This document shows positions 39,903 to 48,330 of a DNA stretch of 48,330 nucleotides, one piece after another. Source of the stretch: Alkalibacterium sp. AK22 (GTDB lineage: Bacteria > Bacillota > Bacilli > Lactobacillales > Carnobacteriaceae_A); the NCBI RefSeq assembly GCF_000585255.1, contig NZ_JANL01000007.1, forward strand, positions 1-48,330, read 5' to 3'. Numbering within the stretch: position 1 is the first letter of the stretch; every line of letters starts with the position of its first letter. Position numbers and translations under genes: made by a program. The notes under the pieces are model-generated. The model was not told the DNA's origin, did not search any database, and saw only the letters and a list, made by a program, of their open reading frames with translations.

Positions 39903-40136
39903 ATGGCTGGACGCAGAGGCGGAAAGAAGCGCCGTAAGGTAGATTTCTTTGCAGCAAATCATATCGAGTACATCGATTACAAAGATATCGACTTGCTTAA
40001 ACGTTTTATTTCAGACAGAGGTAAGATTTTACCACGTCGTGTAACAGGAACGTATGCAAAAAATCAACGTAAGCTGACAAAAGCAATCAAGCGCGCACGT
40101 ATCATGGGCTTGTTGCCATTTGTTACTGAAGACTAA
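39903..40136 (+). CDS. rpsR: Small ribosomal subunit protein bS18
   Basis: A 77-residue basic ribosomal protein that binds next to S6. The segment [20 protein letters not shown] and the [19 protein letters not shown] stretch are diagnostic. AGGAGGAC lies upstream of the ATG. Last gene of the operon, ended by a hairpin terminator. The N-terminus ([12 protein letters not shown]) lacks cysteine zinc ligands, typical of the Cys-minus paralogue. Confidence 0.98.
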   Translation: MAGRRGGKKRRKVDFFAANHIEYIDYKDIDLLKRFISDRGKILPRRVTGTYAKNQRKLTKAIKRARIMGLLPFVTED

Positions 40137-40152
40137 ACTTAAACACTACACA

Positions 40153-40185
40153 GAGCTGTGACAGGATAACTGTCGCAGCTCTTTT
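40153..40185 (+). terminator. rpsR terminator
   Basis: GAGCTGTGACAG (40153-40164) pairs with CTGTCGCAGCTC (40170-40181) with one mismatch, followed by TTTT. Confidence 0.88.
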
Positions 40186-40253
40186 ACTTTCACAGCAGCT
40201 TGCTGGGAAGTATATGGTTAGGTAAGCTTTTACCCAGTTTTCTTTTTGAATCG

Positions 40254-40282
40254 TGGAATACCGGTTGCAAAAATGATAAAAT
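40254..40282 (+). promoter_or_regulatory. gdpP promoter
   Basis: TGGAAT (40254-40259), 17 bp, TAAAAT (40277-40282), placed 32 bp before the gdpP ATG. Confidence 0.55.
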
Positions 40283-40313
40283 AGAGTAATAAATCGAGTC
40301 AAAAGGAGACCCT

Positions 40314-42308
40314 ATGAAGATAAAACTTCAGGAAGATAATCTTCCCAAATTTATGGATAATTCCTCTTTGCGCTTGCTGCTGATTTTGGCCTTGTCCACT
40401 CAGTTGATCATGACTGTGCTGAGCTTTACTGCCTATCTCTGGCTGGGCTTTGTTATGCTGGTCTTTTTCATTGTCACGCTTGTTGTTATCTGGCGGCTAG
40501 GCAATGTTTATGTCAGGGAGCTGAACAGCTATGTGCTGAACCTTTCTTACCGAATCAAGCGGGGAGAACAGGAAGCACTGATCAAGATGCCGATGGGAAT
40601 CCTTCTGTTAAGTGAGGAAGGCAACATCGAGTGGCTCAATCCTTATATGCAGACACAGCTTTCCAAAGAAGATAATGTACTGGGTGAGAACCTAAAAGAT
40701 ATTCAGCCGGACTTGCAAGACATTTATGCCTCCGACGAATCTGACCATGCGCTGATTGAGTGGCATGGAAAAATTTATCAGGTTACCGTACAGAAAGATA
40801 TTTATGCTCTTTATTTGATGGATATTACTGACTATGCAACCATCAAAGAAGAGTATGAAGAAGCCCGACCAGTCGTTGGCTGGCTATTTCTGGACAACTA
40901 TGATGAAATTACATCAGGACTGGATGACCGGGGTGTATCCGGTTTTGACAGCATGCTGACTACGTATTTCTCTAACTGGGGACGTCAGCATGGAATTTTC
41001 TACAAGCGGGTAACCAGCGACAAGTATTTCCTTTTATTGAACCGTAAAGAGCTGGAGAGACTGGAAAAAGAGAAATTCAACATCATCGACAATATAAGAG
41101 AGCGGACATCCAAGCGCAACCTGCCACTGACCATCAGCTTAGGCATGGCTTACGGTGAAGAAACCTTTGATAAGCTGGCTGATCTGGCTCAGAATAACCT
41201 TGACTTGGCTTTAGGCCGAGGTGGGGATCAGGCAATCGTCAAGGCAGTAAATGAGGAACCGCGTTACTATGGAGGCAAGACGAATCCCATGGAAAAACGT
41301 ACCCGGGTACGTTCGAGAATGATCAGTCAGGCGCTGCAGAAGCAGATCAAAGACAGCGATCAGGTGTTTGTCATGGGACATAAGAATCCGGATCTGGACG
41401 CCATAGGCTCCTCCCTGGGGATTGCACGGATTGCCATGATGCTGAAGAAAACAGTCAGCGTTGTGGTTGACCAGGAGGACCTCAGTACGGATGTCAGCAA
41501 ACTGATGGAAGAAATCAAAAAGTACGAGCAAGTGAACAAGAATATCGTTTCTCCCACCGAAGCGGAAAAACGTATCAGTGGGAACGACCTAGTTATTCTG
41601 GTCGATCACCACAAGCCCGTCCTTTCCATTGCTCCCAACCTGCTGAAAAAGACACGCAAGAATATTGTCATTGATCACCACAGAAGAGGCGAAGAGTTTA
41701 CAGAAAATCCGCTGCTTGTTTATATTGAGCCTTATGCCTCATCTACAGCTGAACTAATTACTGAGCTCTTTGAGTATGTTTCGTCAGACGGTGATCCAAT
41801 CAACCGGATCGAAGCGACAGCCATGCTGGGCGGAATTGTGGTTGATACAAATAATTTCAGCCTGAGAACCGGCTCACGGACATTTGATGCAGCCAGTTAC
41901 TTGCAGTCAGTTGGAGCTAACTCGACTATGATTCAGCGTTTGCTTAAAGAAGACCCTGAAAATTACTTGCAGCGAGGCCGGCTGATTGAAACAATCGATT
42001 TTGTCAAGAATGGCATAGCAATAGCCCGAGGAGACGAAGAAGAGATTTATCCGCCCGTCATCTCTGCGCAGACTGCTGATACGATGCTTGGCATGTCGGG
42101 AATTGAGGCGGCCTTTGTCGTAACCCGCCGCTCAGAAGATATGGTGGGAATCAGTGCCCGAAGCTTGGGTAAAATCAATGTACAGGTTATTATGGAACAG
42201 ATGGGGGGAGGCGGACATCTGTCCAATGCTGCGACACAGATTGACGGTAAGACCGTTTCGGAAATAATAGAAGAATTAAAAGAAGTAATACAAGCTCAAC
42301 TCGATTAA
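40314..42308 (+). CDS. gdpP: Cyclic-di-AMP phosphodiesterase GdpP
   Basis: A membrane-anchored enzyme that hydrolyses c-di-AMP and so tunes osmotic and wall homeostasis. 664 residues. Two N-terminal spans (about 19-62), a degenerate PAS domain, a degenerate GGDEF domain (about 170-300), then DHH/DHHA1. Active-site motifs are intact: NPDLDA with Asp360 and Asp362, VDHH at 430-433, IDHHRRG, VVDTNNF, and [10 protein letters not shown] near the C-terminus. AAGGAG lies before the ATG. It is 23 bp upstream of rplI, with which it forms an operon. Confidence 0.96.
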   Translation: MKIKLQEDNLPKFMDNSSLRLLLILALSTQLIMTVLSFTAYLWLGFVMLVFFIVTLVVIWRLGNVYVRELNSYVLNLSYRIKRGEQEALIKMPMGILLLSEEGNIEWLNPYMQTQLSKEDNVLGENLKDIQPDLQDIYASDESDHALIEWHGKIYQVTVQKDIYALYLMDITDYATIKEEYEEARPVVGWLFLDNYDEITSGLDDRGVSGFDSMLTTYFSNWGRQHGIFYKRVTSDKYFLLLNRKELERLEKEKFNIIDNIRERTSKRNLPLTISLGMAYGEETFDKLADLAQNNLDLALGRGGDQAIVKAVNEEPRYYGGKTNPMEKRTRVRSRMISQALQKQIKDSDQVFVMGHKNPDLDAIGSSLGIARIAMMLKKTVSVVVDQEDLSTDVSKLMEEIKKYEQVNKNIVSPTEAEKRISGNDLVILVDHHKPVLSIAPNLLKKTRKNIVIDHHRRGEEFTENPLLVYIEPYASSTAELITELFEYVSSDGDPINRIEATAMLGGIVVDTNNFSLRTGSRTFDAASYLQSVGANSTMIQRLLKEDPENYLQRGRLIETIDFVKNGIAIARGDEEEIYPPVISAQTADTMLGMSGIEAAFVVTRRSEDMVGISARSLGKINVQVIMEQMGGGGHLSNAATQIDGKTVSEIIEELKEVIQAQLD

Positions 42309-42331
42309 ATTGTAGAGAAGGAGACGATACG

Positions 42332-42781
42332 ATGGAAGTTATTCTATTAAAAGACGTTAAGGGAACAGGTAAAAAAGGTGAAATCAAAAACGTGCCGGAT
42401 GGCTATGCGAACAATTTTCTGCTGAAAAAAGGGCTCGCCAAAGAAGCAACCTCAGGAGCTAAACAGGAACTGAACATGAAGAAAAGAGCGCAAAAGCGTG
42501 AAGAGCAAGAAATTCTTGATGAAGCCAAGGAACAGAAAGAACTGATTGAAAAGAATCCGCTCGAGATTAGAGAAAAAGCGGCAGAAGACGGTCGCCTGTT
42601 CGGCTCTGTTACAACCAAGCAGATTGCCAAAGAACTTGAAAAGCAGTGGGGCATCAAAGTGGACAAGCGTAAGATTGTTCAGTCCATGCCTATGCGAGCA
42701 GTCGGGACGCAGAAACTTGAAGTAAAATTGCACCGTGAAGTTTCGGCAGAATTAATTGTCAGAGTGCTGGAAATTAAATAA
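42332..42781 (+). CDS. rplI: Large ribosomal subunit protein bL9
   Basis: A two-domain ribosomal protein of 149 residues. [20 protein letters not shown] is the rRNA-binding N-domain. A long connecting helix runs over about 40-75. The C-domain contains [22 protein letters not shown] lies before the ATG. Between gdpP and dnaB as in most Firmicutes. A 13-bp hairpin and a parS site follow its stop. Confidence 0.98.
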   Translation: MEVILLKDVKGTGKKGEIKNVPDGYANNFLLKKGLAKEATSGAKQELNMKKRAQKREEQEILDEAKEQKELIEKNPLEIREKAAEDGRLFGSVTTKQIAKELEKQWGIKVDKRKIVQSMPMRAVGTQKLEVKLHREVSAELIVRVLEIK

Positions 42782-42791
42782 GCCTGGTGAT

Positions 42792-42824
42792 GAAGAGATG
42801 GTCCTGAATGTGGACCATCTCTTC
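42792..42824 (+). terminator. Hairpin after rplI
   Basis: GAAGAGATGGTCC (42792-42804) pairs perfectly with GGACCATCTCTTC (42812-42824) around a 7-nt loop. The following sequence is GTTGTTTC, not a pure U-run, and runs directly into parS. It is a probable but not classical terminator. Confidence 0.7.
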
Positions 42825-42826
42825 GT

Positions 42827-42842
42827 TGTTTCACGTGAAACA
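42827..42842. other. parS centromere-like site (second)
   Basis: A second perfect TGTTTCACGTGAAACA, between rplI and dnaB, 3.5 kb from the first. ParB is expected to load here and recruit SMC near the origin. Confidence 0.95.
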
Positions 42843-42931
42843 ATAAAAAATGAACAAGTGTTCCCTTATATACATTGCCCGATAGATGATGTAAAATAGG
42901 AGAACAGTAAACAGTCAAAGGAGCAACACAA

Positions 42932-44296
42932 ATGGAAATGTTAGGAGACCGCTTGCCGCCACAAAATATAGAAGCGGAACAGTCCGTTCTGGGGTCGATT
43001 TTGCTTGATCCCGAAGCCCTTATACCGGCAATGGAGTATATTGAGTCTAGTGACTTTTACCGACGGGCTCATCAGCTGATTTTCCAGGTCATGGCAGAGC
43101 TGAATGAACGCAATGAAGCCATCGATGTCGTGACTATCGCCAACAGTCTGGAATCGAAAAGTCTACTGGAAGATATTGGAGGAACGCCTTATCTGGCGGA
43201 AATTGCCGGTATGGTTCCGACTGCCTCCAATGTCGAGTATTACGCAAAAATTGTGGAAGAACGGTCGATCCTGCGCAAACTTATTCAAACAGCCACAGAT
43301 ATTGCATCCAAAGGCTATCAGGAAGCAGACGATGTGCCCAACTTGCTGGATGAAGCGGAGCGTAAGATTCTTGAAGTCTCTGAGAAAAGAAGTCGCAGTG
43401 GCTTTGTATCGATTGAGTCAGTCTTGAGAGACACCATCAACAATATCGATGAACTGTTTCAAAACGATGATGATATCACTGGTATTTCAACAGGTTATAA
43501 AGCACTGGATGAAATGACTGCCGGCCTGCACGAGGATGAGCTGATTATTCTCGCAGCCAGACCTGGTGTGGGTAAAACAGCTTTTGCTTTGAACGTTGCT
43601 CAAAATATCGGGACTAAGACAGACGAGACGGTCGCAATCTTCAGTCTCGAGATGGGTGCCGAGCAGCTGGTCAACCGAATGCTCTGTGCTGAAGGAACAA
43701 TCAATGCGTCCAATCTGAGGACAGGTCAATTGACTGAAGAAGAGTTTGAAAAACTGTTTGTAGCGATGGGAAGTTTATCGAAAGCCAGCATATATATTGA
43801 TGATACTCCAGGAATCCGGACAGCAGAGATTCGTGCCAAATGCCGAAAACTTAAGCAGGAAAAAGGCAAGCTCGGTCTGATCGTGATTGATTACCTACAG
43901 CTGATTGAGGGTTCGGGAAAGGAAAGTCGTCAGCAGGAAGTATCTGAAATTTCCAGACAGCTGAAAAAATTGGCAAAGGAACTGTCTGTTCCAGTCGTAG
44001 CATTGTCCCAGCTGTCTCGTGGTGTGGAACAGAGACAGGACAAACGTCCAATCCTCAGTGACCTCCGGGAGTCCGGTTCGATTGAGCAGGATGCCGATAT
44101 TGTGGCGTTTCTTTACAGAGATGATTATTACCGAAATGAAGATGAGGAAGACGACGACGAGACAGAAGACAATGTCGTCGAAGTCATTCTGGAGAAAAAC
44201 CGTTCAGGGGCAAGAGGAACAGCTAAGCTGTTGTTCATCAAAGAATTCAATAAATTCTCTTCCCTGTCTTACTACCCTGAAAATCAAATTTCCTGA
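42932..44296 (+). CDS. dnaB: Replicative DNA helicase (DnaB family)
   Basis: The hexameric fork helicase (called DnaC in Bacillus). 454 residues. The N-terminal primase-binding domain is PPQNIEAEQSVLGSILLD. The RecA-like ATPase has Walker A RPGVGKT (210-216), then SLEMGAEQLVNRM and Walker B LIVIDYLQLIEG, with the conserved LRESGSIEQDADIV. The C-terminus has an acidic Glu/Asp-rich insertion before VEVILEKNRSGARGT. AAAGGAG lies before the ATG. No intein was seen. Confidence 0.98.
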   Translation: MEMLGDRLPPQNIEAEQSVLGSILLDPEALIPAMEYIESSDFYRRAHQLIFQVMAELNERNEAIDVVTIANSLESKSLLEDIGGTPYLAEIAGMVPTASNVEYYAKIVEERSILRKLIQTATDIASKGYQEADDVPNLLDEAERKILEVSEKRSRSGFVSIESVLRDTINNIDELFQNDDDITGISTGYKALDEMTAGLHEDELIILAARPGVGKTAFALNVAQNIGTKTDETVAIFSLEMGAEQLVNRMLCAEGTINASNLRTGQLTEEEFEKLFVAMGSLSKASIYIDDTPGIRTAEIRAKCRKLKQEKGKLGLIVIDYLQLIEGSGKESRQQEVSEISRQLKKLAKELSVPVVALSQLSRGVEQRQDKRPILSDLRESGSIEQDADIVAFLYRDDYYRNEDEEDDDETEDNVVEVILEKNRSGARGTAKLLFIKEFNKFSSLSYYPENQIS

Positions 44297-44300
44297 AATA

Positions 44301-44353
44301 AGCAGCTGATGCCCTCTTCTTTTCTAAAGGATGAGTCAATCAGCTGCTTTTTT
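44301..44353 (+). terminator. dnaB terminator
   Basis: AGCAGCTGAT (44301-44310) pairs with ATCAGCTGCT (44339-44348), a 10-bp perfect stem with a 28-nt loop, followed by TTTTT. Confidence 0.85.
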
Positions 44354-44712
44354 GGCTGCTTAGGATAAAATAAGCATAAAGAAGAACTACAGAAAAAGGA
44401 TGAAGCAAAATGAAGACACTTTGGATAGAAGTTGTCCTTTAGATAACGGTCAGCATGAACAGCTACATTGCTGGACAAGAAGGCAAGCTGGACTGACTGG
44501 AGGCAGCTGGAGGCGAAAGAAACAAGGACTATGCTGTTTTTATGAGTGCGTAGATACAGTAGTCAGGGGATACAAAACCTATCAGCACGCAAAGGTATAA
44601 TCAGATTGCCCAGCTGCACGGTAGGATAAAAAGAGTGGATTAAAACCCGGACATCAGCAACATCTGAGCGTTCAGTTCACAGAGAGAGCCGCTAATTAAT
44701 TTACATTAGTAG
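44354..44712. other. Intergenic region before the PTS operon, no gene called
   Basis: About 360 bp. Short plus-strand reading frames have no recognisable domain or good start site. An inverted repeat CTAAT (44691-44695) / ATTAG (44705-44709) lies just upstream of the PTS promoter and may be an operator half-site pair. Nothing else was recognised. Confidence 0.4.
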
Positions 44713-44741
44713 TTTTTAATCTAATTTTAAACTGTTATAAT
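44713..44741 (+). promoter_or_regulatory. Promoter of the fructose-type PTS operon
   Basis: TTTTTA (44713-44718), 17 bp, and an extended -10 TGT-TATAAT (44733-44741). It leaves a leader of about 25 nt to the GTG start. Confidence 0.6.
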
Positions 44742-44770
44742 AAGAGAAATTGAATTAGGGGGTGATCAAT

Positions 44771-45235
44771 GTGGATTTAAACCAGCCGTCCATTTATGCC
44801 AGTGTGGCAGTGGAGGTCAAAGGCAGCAAGAAAGACGTTTTGCAGACAGTGATTGAAGAAGTGAGAGACAAAAGTGGATCCGTATTTGATGCTTCAGAGG
44901 TGCTGAAAGAAGTGCTCGAACGTGAAGCTTTAAGTACGACAGGTTTTGGAAACGGATTCGCTATTCCACATGGCAAGTCATCTGATCTGAGTGACCCGTT
45001 AGTAGCGGTGGTGAAACTGGCTGATCCTGTGGAGTGGGAAGCGATGGACGATGAACAGGTCGATATACTCATAATGCTCATCGTGCCTAAGGAAGGTGGT
45101 GCACAGAGTCACTTGAAGCTGCTCTCTCAGCTGTCATATAACTTGATGGACGAAGAGATTCAAAATTATCTGAGAAAGGCTGAATCAAACGAAGACCTTG
45201 TATCAGTGGTCTCCGGTATTTTCAGCGGCAGATAG
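44771..45235 (+). CDS. PTS fructose-type enzyme IIA
   Basis: The phosphocarrier domain of a fructose/mannitol-family PTS. From the GTG at 44771 it has 154 residues. The phospho-histidine is His67 in FAIPHGKS. DILIMLIVP and HLKLLSQLS are typical. AGGGGG lies 8 bp before this GTG; an earlier in-frame GTG (44762) lies inside that ribosome-binding site. Followed after 15 bp by the EIIB gene. Sugar specificity cannot be read from EIIA. Confidence 0.9.
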   Translation: MDLNQPSIYASVAVEVKGSKKDVLQTVIEEVRDKSGSVFDASEVLKEVLEREALSTTGFGNGFAIPHGKSSDLSDPLVAVVKLADPVEWEAMDDEQVDILIMLIVPKEGGAQSHLKLLSQLSYNLMDEEIQNYLRKAESNEDLVSVVSGIFSGR

Positions 45236-45250
45236 AAAGGAGAGGATAGC

Positions 45251-45562
45251 ATGAACATTGTTGCTGTAACAGCCTGTGCTACAGGAGTTGCGCATACCTT
45301 CATGGCCAAGCGCGCAATTGAGGATGCTGCAAAAAAGCGTGGCCACGACATCAAAGTGGAAACGCAAGGAGCAACGGGGATTGAAGATGCTTTGACACCT
45401 GAAGATCTCAAGGCAGCAGATATTTTAATTTTAGCGACTGACATCAAGCTTGCTAAAATGGAACGGTTCGATCAAGTTAAGAAAGTGACCATCCCAGTTT
45501 CTACAGCTATAAAAAATGCGAACGGTGTAATCAAACGGATAGAGGAAAAACTGGAAAGCTGA
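45251..45562 (+). CDS. PTS fructose-type enzyme IIB
   Basis: A 103-residue phosphotransfer protein. The phospho-Cys9 is in VTACATGVAHTFMA, diagnostic for the fructose EIIB family. VETQGATGIEDALT follows. AAAGGAG lies before the ATG. It passes phosphate from the upstream EIIA to sugar bound by the downstream EIIC. Encoded as a separate protein, as in some fructose-like or mannosylglycerate-type systems. Confidence 0.95.
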   Translation: MNIVAVTACATGVAHTFMAKRAIEDAAKKRGHDIKVETQGATGIEDALTPEDLKAADILILATDIKLAKMERFDQVKKVTIPVSTAIKNANGVIKRIEEKLES

Positions 45563-45614
45563 CAGCATGAAACAGTCGGCCAACCTGAACAAAAACAGAA
45601 TAGAGGTAAAGACC

Positions 45615-46688
45615 ATGAAAAAATTTCAACAAGCACTGATGACGGGTGTATCCTATATGCTGCCGCTCATCGTCTTTTCTGGTATGACCATTGCTCTGAC
45701 GGGTATGATTGCCCAGTCGGCTTCTGCTGAAATACCGGCAGTCACGACTCTGAATGGTTTTGCCTGGACAATGATCAACCTTGTACCGGCCGTATTTGCA
45801 GCTTACATGGCTTACGCCATAGGAGACAAGGCAGCTATTATACCTGGCTTTATTGGCGGCTATGTGGCCGCACACCCCCCTGTCGAGGGAACATCTGCTA
45901 GCGGCTTTCTAGGCGCTATCCTGGCTGGACTGATTGCCGGTTATGCAGTCATCTACATGAGAAAACTCAAAGTTCCGGATTTCCTGGAATCCATCAAGAA
46001 AACGCTGTTCATTCCTGTACTCGTCGGGGGCTTATTGTATCTGCTGATGGCTTATCCGGTGGCACTGATTGTGGGGGCACTCAATGACTTTATCATCGAC
46101 AACTTGATTGCTCTGTCTCAGGCGCCTCAATATGCCTTCATTCTGGGAGCAATCCTCAGCGCTATGTGTGCTTTTGATATGGGTGGACCGATTGGAAAGA
46201 TTGCTATTACCTTTGTCTTTGCCGTATGGAATGACCCGAGTGGGCTGGGATTTGTCGTCAATGCAGCGGTATTCCCGGGCATCATGGTTCCAGCACTATC
46301 GGTGGGGATTGCTTCACTGATTGCCCGTAATAAATTTACCAAGTCTGAGATTGAGATGGCTCCGGCATCGATTTTGTCCGGCCTAGTCGGCATCACTGAA
46401 TCAACCTTGCCTTATGCTTTCCGTGATCCGATTCGCGTCATCGGAGCCAATATGCTCGGTGCCTCCATCGGCGGAGCCATTATGATGGGCTTTGGCGTTT
46501 CAACAGCGGGAGTATCCGGTGTGTTCGGCATGCCGATGGCAAGTAATCTGGGCATCTTTATTGCTGCAATTGCCATTGGGACAGGGATTTCGGTAGCTAC
46601 ACAGGTACTGGTCAAGAAGCCGGTCGATGAGACCATCCCAACGGTTGAAGCCGGAGAAGACGAGCTGGATTTCGAAATCACATTATAA
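45615..46688 (+). CDS. PTS fructose-type enzyme IIC
   Basis: The membrane channel of the same PTS, 357 residues with eight to ten spans. Family motifs are FGMTIAL-like SGMTIALTG at the N-terminus, FIGGYVAAHPPVEGTSASGF, AFDMGGPIGKIA and GITESTLPYAFRDP. GAGGT lies 7 bp before the ATG at 45615; a longer reading from 45567 lacks such a site. No phosphofructokinase, hydrolase or regulator gene accompanies the operon, so the sugar is uncertain. Confidence 0.93.
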   Translation: MKKFQQALMTGVSYMLPLIVFSGMTIALTGMIAQSASAEIPAVTTLNGFAWTMINLVPAVFAAYMAYAIGDKAAIIPGFIGGYVAAHPPVEGTSASGFLGAILAGLIAGYAVIYMRKLKVPDFLESIKKTLFIPVLVGGLLYLLMAYPVALIVGALNDFIIDNLIALSQAPQYAFILGAILSAMCAFDMGGPIGKIAITFVFAVWNDPSGLGFVVNAAVFPGIMVPALSVGIASLIARNKFTKSEIEMAPASILSGLVGITESTLPYAFRDPIRVIGANMLGASIGGAIMMGFGVSTAGVSGVFGMPMASNLGIFIAAIAIGTGISVATQVLVKKPVDETIPTVEAGEDELDFEITL

Positions 46689-46703
46689 ATGTCAAATAAA
46701 GCC

Positions 46704-46731
46704 TTCATTTATACTTGATCTATGGTAAAAT
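46704..46731 (+). promoter_or_regulatory. Probable purA promoter
   Basis: TTCATT (46704-46709), 16 bp, then an extended -10 TGG-TAAAAT (46723-46731). It lies upstream of the long hairpin, so purA transcripts would have to read through that hairpin. Confidence 0.5.
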
Positions 46732-46767
46732 AGTGAACGTTGCTAAAACAAAACCAATCAATGTTAG

Positions 46768-46854
46768 GAGAATGCCTCCGTCTGTACTTAAAAGTAAACA
46801 AATGAGTTTCCGCTTATTTGTATACTTGTATAGACGTTCAGGGCATTCTCTTTT
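46768..46854 (+). terminator. Long terminator/attenuator-like hairpin before purA
   Basis: GAGAATGCC (46768-46776) pairs with GGCATTCTC (46842-46850). CGTCTGTAC (46779-46787) pairs with GTATAGACG (46828-46836). ACAAAT (46798-46803) pairs with ATTTGT (46816-46821). TTTT follows. The whole 83-nt segment folds back on itself, ending 28 nt before the purA ATG. Confidence 0.8.
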
Positions 46855-46861
46855 GTGTTAA

Positions 46862-48178
<1,317 letters not shown>

Positions 48179-48247
48179 TTTATTTTCAGACATGATAGAC
48201 CCCACAAGGGTTTGAGATCACAAAAAAAGGCCGAGGCGGTATTTCCT

Positions 48248-48330
48248 GATATGCTCCCCTTATAGTAGACAGAGAAATAATAAAAATTCTCTGACACTAT
48301 AAAGGGAGTTTTTGCCATGTCTAAAAGAAT
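48248..48330 (+). mobile_element. Probable left end of an insertion sequence (partial)
   Basis: From about 48248 the sequence TGATATGCTCCCC leads into an inverted repeat, CTCCCC..CAGAGAA (48254-48276) with TTCTCTG..GGGAG (48287-48308). A ribosome-binding site AAAGGGAG follows, then an ATG 8 bp later. This arrangement, with the TAGTAGACA-type end, recalls IS3-family elements. The window stops before it can be proved. Confidence 0.45.
48317..48330 (+). CDS. Start of a gene cut by the window edge, possibly transposase
   Basis: Only ATG TCT AAA AGA AT is present (Met-Ser-Lys-Arg), with AAAGGGAG 8 bp upstream. A transposase OrfA is suggested by the inverted repeat in front. The reading is too short for a domain call. 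Confidence 0.35.

Noticed and set aside
44400-44600. 66-codon reading frame upstream of the PTS operon
   Set aside because: No domain, weak start region, and not followed by any coupled gene.
46726-46745. PurR box upstream of purA
   Set aside because: GTGAACGTT resembles only part of the PurBox core and lacks the conserved CCGAAC.

Overview
The window is the chromosomal replication-origin region of a low-to-mid-GC Firmicute of the order Lactobacillales. The gene set fits Carnobacteriaceae best, but the genus cannot be fixed from sequence alone. The evidence is the classic order mnmG-mnmE / jag-yidC-rnpA-rpmH / oriC / dnaA-dnaN-yaaA-recF-gyrB-gyrA / rpsF-ssb-rpsR / gdpP-rplI-dnaB / purA. Supporting signs are a glpK-glpO-glpF operon of the lactic-acid-bacterial type, a GntR-type TreR with its operator, cre-like sites and many acidic surface proteins. 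Most genes point away from the origin: minus strand on the left, plus strand on the right. Intergenic DNA is C/T-rich on the left and G/A-rich on the right, as expected for bidirectional replication from about 27.5-29.3 kb.

Left arm, 0-27 kb. A 52-bp tandem repeat lies beyond mnmG. The tRNA-modification pair mnmG and mnmE (minus strand) is followed by a sugar ABC transporter operon (lipoprotein plus two permeases, no ATPase). Next come plus-strand accessory genes: an AAC(6')-like acetyltransferase and a secreted polysaccharide deacetylase with two LysM domains. A minus-strand M50-like membrane protease follows. Then comes a glycerol block: an NADH-oxidase-like flavoprotein lacking the usual redox cysteine, an Mga-like regulator, glpK, glpO and glpF. 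A trehalose block (treR convergent with treA and treP) and folC complete the accessory part. The core genes jag, yidC, rnpA and rpmH lead into the origin.

Origin and right arm, 27-48 kb. DnaA boxes occur upstream of dnaA, between dnaA and dnaN (with a DnaA-trio-like motif and an AT-rich unwinding element), and again after dnaN. Downstream are yaaA-recF-gyrB-gyrA, a head-on cstA under a probable cre site, and rpsF-ssb-rpsR. These are followed by gdpP (c-di-AMP phosphodiesterase), rplI, dnaB, a three-gene fructose-type PTS without a kinase, and purA behind a long terminator-like hairpin. Two perfect 16-bp parS sites (39281 and 42827) mark the ParB-loading zone, although parA/parB are not in the window. 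The extreme right end appears to enter an insertion sequence.

I found no clearly new multigene system. The points most worth following are the cysteine-less oxidase and Mga-like regulator beside the H2O2-forming glycerol pathway, the chromosomal AAC(6')-like gene, the purA attenuator-like hairpin, the dyads controlling the ABC operon, and the structured non-coding stretch after dnaN.
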